Shown here: piece after piece, positions 59,976 through 64,000 of the stretch
Position numbering within the stretch: the first letter of the stretch is position 1
Layout: every line of letters starts with the position of its first letter
From: Mycobacterium nebraskense
GTDB taxonomy: Bacteria > Actinomycetota > Actinomycetes > Mycobacteriales > Mycobacteriaceae
Length of the DNA stretch: 64,000 nt
Direction: 5' to 3'
NCBI RefSeq assembly: GCF_002102255.1
Contig: NZ_LQPH01000164.1
Location: forward strand, 1-64,000
Made by a program: the position numbers and the translations under genes
The notes under the pieces: model-generated
Database searches by the model: none
The model's input: only the letters and a program-made list of their open reading frames with translations
Told to the model about the DNA's origin: nothing

Positions 59976-59998
59976 CAAGTAGTGAAGGGGTTTGGGAG

Positions 59999-61510
59999 AT
60001 GCCGCGCGGCGGTTTGAATTATGCGTCACTAGAACAGGTTTCGGCGTGGCGGTTTCTTCGGCACCGGGTGTCGGTGGCGATCGGGCGCCGCAACGTGCGC
60101 TTGGTGCACGATCCGTCGAAGAACGCGGCGGCCTCGCTGCTGGTGGGGTTCGTGCTGGCGGTGGGGATCGTGGGGATCTGCGCGATCTTGGCGTGGATTA
60201 AACCGATCGGGCAGGTCGGTAAGTCCAAGATCGTAGAGGCCCGCGGCGGTGGCGGTTTGTATGTCGAGGTGGGTGGGGTGATGCATCCGGTGCTGAACAA
60301 GGCGTCGGCGCGGCTGATCACCGGCCAGGCCGCCGACGCACCGTTGGTGCCGATGAGTGAAATCCTCAAATCCCCGGTGGGTCCGACTGTCGGGATTTTG
60401 GGGGCACCGGACGATCTGTCGGTACGGACTCCCGGCGATACCGGGTGGGCGCTGTGCGACAAGCTGGGATCGCAAGGATCGCAGGTGATTCCGAAGGTGA
60501 CCGTGATTGACGGATTGGCGACGCTGGGCGACTGGGCGCACACGATCACCTCACCGGAGGCGGCGCTGATGACGTACGGCGGGGCGACGTTTTTGGTGAC
60601 TGACGGGCACCGCTCAGAGATCGATCTGGCCGATAAGCCGGTCACGTTGGCGCTGGGCTTGCCGGTGGGGGATCTGCACCCGTCGGCGATGTCGCGGGCG
60701 CTGTATGAGGCGCTGACGCCCACGGCGGCGCTGCGCGTGCCAGCGATCCCGGATGCGGGCGGTCCGGTCAGTTACAGCAGCCCAGGGCTGCCGGTGGTGT
60801 CGGGCAGTGTCATGCGGGTCTCTGATGTCACCGGCGATCCTCAGTTTTTCGTCGCGTTGCCAGCCGGGGTGCAGCGCATCCCGCAGACGGTGGCCACGAT
60901 GATCATCAATGCCGGGGTCGTACCGGGCGCGCAGGTGATGTCGGCGAGATCAGCGGCGCTGACCGCGATGCCGCAGGCGGTCGGGTTCGACTTGTCGGTG
61001 TATCCCTCGGCGATGGTCAAGCTGCTCGACAAGGCTGCCGAGCCGGTCACGTGCGTGATGTGGCGTAAAACCAACGGCGAACCGCAGGCGCAGGTCAGCA
61101 CGATATCGGGGCGGCGGCTACCGATTCCGGTGGGCGATGAGCGTCGTGTGGTGCCGTTCATCAGCGCCGGCGTCAACACCGCTGACGAGGTGTATGTCAG
61201 TCCCTCGTCAGCGAACTACGTTCAGGTCACTGGTGTGCAACCGGATTCGGTGCGCGGGGAGAGCCTGTGGTTTATCGGCAACAACGGCACACGTTTTGGT
61301 GTGCCCACCGTCGGGTCTAATGGTGATGATCAAAGTCGGGAGGCGTTGGGGTTCAAGGGCACGTCGCCCACTCCTGCGCCGTGGGCGGTCATTAAGTGGC
61401 TGCCTGCTGGACCGGTGCTGTCGAAGTCGGCGGCGATGGCCCAGCATGACAGCCTGGTGCCCGATCCCAAAGTCGCCGCGCTGCAACAAGTCAAGGGAGC
61501 GGGCCAATGA
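59999..61510 (+). CDS. eccB: EccB, type VII secretion core component
   Basis: A 503-residue EccB. The short cytoplasmic N-terminus (RGGLNYASLEQVSAWRFLRH RRVSVA-type start) is followed by one transmembrane helix (AASLLVGFVLAVGIVGICAI) and the large periplasmic domain with EARGGGGLYVEVGGVMHPVL and NKASARLITGQ, which begins the R1 repeat. It is near the normal family length. EccB forms the periplasmic part of the ESX membrane complex. The ATG at 59999 has a GGGAG site; the frame extends a further 21 codons upstream into the previous gene. The stop overlaps the eccCa ATG (ATGA). Confidence 0.92.
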   Translation: MPRGGLNYASLEQVSAWRFLRHRVSVAIGRRNVRLVHDPSKNAAASLLVGFVLAVGIVGICAILAWIKPIGQVGKSKIVEARGGGGLYVEVGGVMHPVLNKASARLITGQAADAPLVPMSEILKSPVGPTVGILGAPDDLSVRTPGDTGWALCDKLGSQGSQVIPKVTVIDGLATLGDWAHTITSPEAALMTYGGATFLVTDGHRSEIDLADKPVTLALGLPVGDLHPSAMSRALYEALTPTAALRVPAIPDAGGPVSYSSPGLPVVSGSVMRVSDVTGDPQFFVALPAGVQRIPQTVATMIINAGVVPGAQVMSARSAALTAMPQAVGFDLSVYPSAMVKLLDKAAEPVTCVMWRKTNGEPQAQVSTISGRRLPIPVGDERRVVPFISAGVNTADEVYVSPSSANYVQVTGVQPDSVRGESLWFIGNNGTRFGVPTVGSNGDDQSREALGFKGTSPTPAPWAVIKWLPAGPVLSKSAAMAQHDSLVPDPKVAALQQVKGAGQ

Positions 61511-62670
61511 GTCAAGTGGGGTTCATCCGCAAGGAAGTGGGCTCGCCGTTTGTGCCCGAGGATGCCGTGGAAGTGCCCAATCCGGCCGAGATCACGCGCC
61601 CGGCGCCGGCCAAGCCGCCGACGTGGGTGTGGGTGCTGATCTTCGTGAGCATGGCCGTGGCGTTGATGGTGAGCCTGTATCTGTCGGGTGCGCGTCAGCT
61701 CTCGGGAGGCTCCTTCTTCATATTCCCGGTCATGCTGATGTCGATGATGATGATGCTGCGAAACCGTATGGGCAGCAACGGGAAAAAGGATCACGGCAGC
61801 GCCATCAACCAGGACCGCGCCGACTTTTTACGGGCGCTCGACGAGCAGCGGGTCAAGATTCATGCCGCCGGCCGCGCGCAGGCCGCCGAGATTTCCTACC
61901 ATCATCCCGACCCGACGAATGGGTCACTGGCCACGCTGGTGGGCACGGGCAGGATGTGGGAGCGCACCCCGGATGCCCGCAACTTCGGGCACGCCCGGTT
62001 TGGCTTGGGTGTGACGCGGTTGAAGACGAAACTTCAACCGCCCACCAAAGTCCCGCCACCGGAGTTTCGGGAGACCGTGACCACGGTGGCTGCGCGTGAT
62101 CTGCTGGTCGCGCAGAACGTGATCCACGACGTTCCCCGGCCGTTGCACCTGTTCGACCAGATGGGGTGGGCGTTTTTCGCCGACCCCGATGTGCGGCCGA
62201 CGGTGCAGGGGCTGTTACGTGCGCTGGTGTGTCAGGTGTGCGTGTTCCATGGCCCTGACGACGTTAAGGTCGCGATCATCAGCGATGACCCGGCGGCGTG
62301 GGACTGGGCGAAATGGTTACCGCATACCGGTGACGAGGAGCTGGTCGACGCGTGCGGGCCGGTGCGGCTGATCTTTGCTGACGTGGCGGCGTTTATGGAG
62401 CATTTCGGGTCGTCGCTGTCGGGGCGGGGACCGTTTCAGCCCCGCCAGGAAGGCGGGGTGAAACCGGACAGTTGGTTGCTGGTGGTGGTGGACCTTCCTG
62501 GTGCGGATTGCACGCCGATCCTGAGCGAAGAGGGCCGCATGGGTGTGTCGGTGATCGAGGCAACCGGTAACGAGCTCAGCGTGCTCGCGAACCCGAAGAA
62601 CGCATTTTTTGTTGCCGCCGATGAGGACAACACGATTAATCTGCTCAAAGCAGCTGGCCAGGAGGTGTAG
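61507..62670 (+). CDS. eccCa: EccCa, N-terminal part of the type VII ATPase
   Basis: A 387-residue protein that corresponds to the membrane and DUF part of EccC. Two transmembrane helices (WVWVLIFVSMAVALMVSLYL and FFIFPVMLMSMMMMLRNRMG) are followed by a stalk helix and a degenerate ATPase-like DUF domain (MGWAFFADPDVRPTVQGLLR … VKVAIISDDPAAWDWAKWLP … WLLVVVDLPGADCTPILSEE). No Walker A is present: the gene ends before the first real ATPase domain. In ESX-1 of M. tuberculosis the split lies after ATPase 1 (EccCa1 747 residues), so this split point is different. Confidence 0.88.
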   Translation: MSQVGFIRKEVGSPFVPEDAVEVPNPAEITRPAPAKPPTWVWVLIFVSMAVALMVSLYLSGARQLSGGSFFIFPVMLMSMMMMLRNRMGSNGKKDHGSAINQDRADFLRALDEQRVKIHAAGRAQAAEISYHHPDPTNGSLATLVGTGRMWERTPDARNFGHARFGLGVTRLKTKLQPPTKVPPPEFRETVTTVAARDLLVAQNVIHDVPRPLHLFDQMGWAFFADPDVRPTVQGLLRALVCQVCVFHGPDDVKVAIISDDPAAWDWAKWLPHTGDEELVDACGPVRLIFADVAAFMEHFGSSLSGRGPFQPRQEGGVKPDSWLLVVVDLPGADCTPILSEEGRMGVSVIEATGNELSVLANPKNAFFVAADEDNTINLLKAAGQEV

Positions 62671-62672
62671 CG

Positions 62673-64000
62673 ATGGTTGCGGTGACGAAATCAATGCCGG
62701 CGGGTCTGCTGTTTGCCGCGGTCCCCGACGTTATGCCGATTTATGAGGCTGAGGCGTTGGCCAGGGCGCTGTCGGCGTTCACTCCGACCGATGAGGCTGA
62801 ATCGGTGCTGGCTAAGGCCGCTGCGGAGGCGCGCGCCGGCCAGGACTTCACCGATACGATGGGGATCTACGATTTGCGTAGTTGGAATCCGGTACCGCGG
62901 TGGAATGATCTTGCCCCTACTGATCGGCTGCGGGCGCCCATCGGCAAGACACCCAACGGCCAATTGGTGTATCTGGACATCAAGGAGGCTGCCGAGAACG
63001 GCGCTGGCCCGCATGGCTCGATGACAGGAATCACCGGTTCGGGTAAGTCCGAGCACCTCAAGTCGTGGGTGCTGGCGTTGGCCGCAACGCATTCCCCGGA
63101 ACAGTTGCGGATTCTGTTGGGCGACTTCAAGGGTCAGGCCGGGCTCGGCGTGCTGGAGCATTTGCCGCATTGCGTTGGCATCGTGTCGAACTTGGAGAAT
63201 TCCCGCCACAAGCTGGAGCGGTTCAAGCTGGTGTTGCGTGGGGAGGTGAACCGACGCCAGGAAGTGTTGCACGCCACAGGTTTTAAGGATGTGCGTGATT
63301 ATGAGCGGGCACGCACGGCCGGGCGTACTGATCTGGAGCCGATTGGCGCACTGCTGCTGGTTCTCGACGAGTTCTCCCAGATGCTGGAATTCGCCCCGGA
63401 AATGGCCAAGGTGATGGACCAGGTGGGCCTGGTAGGACGCTCGTTGTGGATTCACATCATCAACGCCAGCCAGCGCGCCGAGCAGGGCAAGATGTCCGGA
63501 ATGATTGCCCAGCAGACGTACGCGATCGGCTTGAAGCTCAAGGACGCAGGCGAGTCTCGCGCGGCGATCGGCTCGACGCGGGCGTGGGAAGAACTCAAGA
63601 ACGCCCCGCAAGGGTCGGCGTTTTTGGTGATCGACGGCGAGCACACCCGCTACCGCAGTTTTTATACCGGCGGCCAGTACATTCCTCCGAAAAGGAATGC
63701 CGCCGAACGGGATCGGGCTGAGGGGCATTATCTACCGGTGGCACGGTTCACCAGCGCGGTGGCAGCCCTTCCGGACACCATTGGCCACGACATCGAGCTC
63801 GAGGACGAGCTGATCGACGACACCCCCGAGGACGACGCGCCCACGGTGGCCGAGCTGATGGTGCAGCGGATGGCGGCTGCGGCCACGACGTTGCCACGTG
63901 GCCATCGGATGTGGCTACCCGCTTTGGACGAGACGTCGGCGCTGACGATCGACGTTGTCGTCAGCGAATTTTGGAACCGACCTTGGGATGAGTTCAGCGA
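62673..64000 (+). CDS. eccCb: EccCb, FtsK/SpoIIIE ATPase part (runs past the window end)
   Basis: Starts at ATG 62673, two bases after the eccCa stop, with a GGAGG site inside the end of that gene. The first ATPase domain is intact: MTGITGSGKSEHLKSW (Walker A, residues ~119-126), LGDFKGQAG and ALLLVLDEFSQM (Walker B, ~226-233), followed by INASQRAEQGKMSGMIAQQT. The frame is open to the last base (443 codons seen), so the further ATPase domains and the C-terminus lie outside. This part recognises substrates and powers secretion. Confidence 0.9.
   Translation, partial: MVAVTKSMPAGLLFAAVPDVMPIYEAEALARALSAFTPTDEAESVLAKAAAEARAGQDFTDTMGIYDLRSWNPVPRWNDLAPTDRLRAPIGKTPNGQLVYLDIKEAAENGAGPHGSMTGITGSGKSEHLKSWVLALAATHSPEQLRILLGDFKGQAGLGVLEHLPHCVGIVSNLENSRHKLERFKLVLRGEVNRRQEVLHATGFKDVRDYERARTAGRTDLEPIGALLLVLDEFSQMLEFAPEMAKVMDQVGLVGRSLWIHIINASQRAEQGKMSGMIAQQTYAIGLKLKDAGESRAAIGSTRAWEELKNAPQGSAFLVIDGEHTRYRSFYTGGQYIPPKRNAAERDRAEGHYLPVARFTSAVAALPDTIGHDIELEDELIDDTPEDDAPTVAELMVQRMAAAATTLPRGHRMWLPALDETSALTIDVVVSEFWNRPWDEFS

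Noticed and set aside
1..64000. CRISPR arrays, tRNA or rRNA genes
   Set aside because: I looked for regularly spaced repeats and for tRNA-like arms or conserved rRNA stretches and saw none.
61507..64000. EccC as a pseudogene broken by a frameshift
   Set aside because: The second gene has its own ATG and GGAGG site two bases after the stop, and both parts are intact; a natural split is more likely.

Overview
The window reads as part of a large mycobacterial plasmid, or an integrated plasmid-like element. It is high-GC, carries PE/PPE, DUF732 and MPT63-like genes found only in mycobacteria and close relatives, and has plasmid maintenance genes (ParA plus a small ribbon-helix-helix partner, a candidate Rep, toxin-antitoxin modules) together with the start of a type VII secretion (ESX) locus of the kind carried on conjugative mycobacterial plasmids. 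No rRNA, tRNA or CRISPR array was seen. No relaxase is visible inside the window.

Layout. (1) 1-12.5 kb is an accessory patchwork: a left-truncated IS3-family element, an ArsR-type regulator with a His-tailed MFS exporter, a DUF732 secreted protein, a truncated PPE gene coupled to a CDF-like metal transporter, an LpqS-like membrane protein, a decayed P1-type metal ATPase, a universal stress protein with a complete IS3-type element inserted just upstream, a threonine-synthase-like enzyme, and a PE/PPE pair whose PE member looks damaged. (2) 13.4-25.9 kb looks like a defence/recombination island: an integrase remnant beside inverted repeats, vapBC, a two-gene kinase-helicase / PLD-nuclease module matching type I Mokosh anti-phage defence with a divergent XRE regulator, small plasmid genes, and an intact tyrosine recombinase coupled to a membrane Ser/Thr kinase. 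(3) 27.4-37.2 kb holds a very large DarB-like methylase-helicase with a second gene nested in another frame at its 5' end, a regulator, and a VbhA-type antitoxin beside a broken Fic toxin. (4) 37.3-47.7 kb is the plasmid backbone: MPT63-like protein, an unusual low-GC region that may be the centromere/origin, ParA and partner, small DNA-binding proteins, a single-chain type IIG/ISP restriction-modification enzyme, and the candidate replication protein. (5) 48.5 kb to the end is a dense same-strand type VII secretion operon: EspC-like and EspB-like proteins, homologues of the accessory genes that flank ESX-2 in M. tuberculosis (Rv3896c-Rv3900c type: DUF5631/5632, DUF2694, DUF4226 with transglycosylase or NlpC/P60 domains), then eccB, a short eccCa and eccCb, which runs off the end.

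How the parts work together (inference). Rep and ParA keep the plasmid; the ESX operon with its cell-wall hydrolases would build the envelope-spanning channel; the DarB-like protein may protect incoming DNA from host restriction, while the type IIG enzyme and the Mokosh-like pair would exclude phages or competing plasmids. The metal and stress genes at the left end are cargo eroded by IS activity.
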